Below, one piece after another: positions 5,235-5,371 of a stretch of 5,371 nt of DNA. The stretch covers positions 1 to 5,371 of the forward strand of contig DFWB01000018.1 in NCBI GenBank assembly GCA_002380675.1, written 5' to 3'. Within the stretch, counting starts at the first letter, position 1, and each line of letters starts with the position of its first letter. Made by a program: the position numbers and the translations under genes. Under the pieces are notes generated by a model. The model was not told where the DNA came from. It ran no database searches and saw nothing but the letters and a program-made list of their open reading frames with translations. The stretch is from Akkermansiaceae bacterium UBA4145. Lineage in GTDB: Bacteria > Verrucomicrobiota > Verrucomicrobiia > Verrucomicrobiales > Akkermansiaceae.

Positions 5235-5371
5235 ACCGAAACCTCCGCCTTGATGTGAGGGTGCGGATCATAGTTTTCGAGTATGAAATCCTCAAAGCGG
5301 AAGTTGTCGATGTCTCTCACCTCCGGGTTGATTCGCATGGTTGGGAGTTGTCGAGGTTCCCGTGTCAGTTG
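5231..5371 (-). CDS. thyA: Thymidylate synthase, C-terminal 46 residues (5' part outside window)
   Basis: The minus strand is open from the right edge to a TGA at 5233-5231, giving 46 residues. They match the end of ThyA closely: QLTREPRQLP, then FRFEDFILENYDPHPHIKAE, ending in EVSV. E. coli ThyA ends with QLSREPRPLP, YRFEDFEIEGYDPHPGIKA and PVAI. ThyA makes dTMP from dUMP with methylene-tetrahydrofolate, releasing the dihydrofolate that FolA recycles. The catalytic Cys and most of the protein lie beyond the window. The stop overlaps the folA start by four bases. Confidence 0.96.
   Translation of the reverse strand, partial: QLTREPRQLPTMRINPEVRDIDNFRFEDFILENYDPHPHIKAEVSV
5242..5246 (-). promoter_or_regulatory. 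Ribosome-binding site of folA
   Basis: GGAGG read on the minus strand lies inside the last codons of thyA, seven bases before the folA ATG. It is the only textbook Shine-Dalgarno sequence in front of any start in the window, and it supports both the chosen folA start and coupling to thyA. Confidence 0.8.

Overview
The window is an ordinary chromosomal stretch of a Gram-negative (LPS-making) bacterium with moderately high GC. It holds seven protein-coding genes, two of them cut by the window edges, and one tRNA gene. The combination of lpxB, a small membrane-anchored M28-like protein, a proline-rich YfgM-like protein and a cinA/folA/thyA cluster suggests Verrucomicrobiota or a relative in the PVC group. 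That assignment is an inference from gene content and sequence flavour, not from a search. Nothing mobile, phage-like or CRISPR-like is visible.

Layout. The left end (1-840, minus strand) carries most of a YfgM-like gene: a membrane anchor, a helical TPR-type periplasmic domain and a Pro/Glu-rich tail that runs off the window. A 106-base divergent spacer separates it from lpxB (947-2092, plus). lpxB overlaps by 11 bases a 242-residue membrane-anchored protein that looks like a shortened M28 aminopeptidase without its metal ligands (2082-2810). Next come tRNA-Ala(GGC) (2889-2961), a hairpin, a possible promoter, rsfS (ribosomal silencing factor, 3102-3473) and a two-domain cinA (3536-4768). 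On the minus strand the right end carries thyA (3' end only, 5371-5231) followed by folA (5234-4737). These two overlap by four bases (ATGA). folA runs convergently into cinA with a 32-base 3' overlap.

How the genes fit together. thyA and folA form the classic dTMP pair: thymidylate synthase oxidises methylene-tetrahydrofolate to dihydrofolate, and DHFR reduces it back with NADPH. cinA, with its PncC-type C-terminal domain, is expected to recycle NMN in pyridine-nucleotide salvage. rsfS and tRNA-Ala belong to translation. lpxB belongs to lipid A synthesis, and the two membrane-anchored proteins near it face the periplasm.

No clear new biological system is visible. The items most worth a second look are the M28-like pseudoenzyme translationally linked to lpxB, the perfect hairpin that buries the only Shine-Dalgarno-like sequence of cinA, and the folA C-terminal extension made by reading into the end of cinA.
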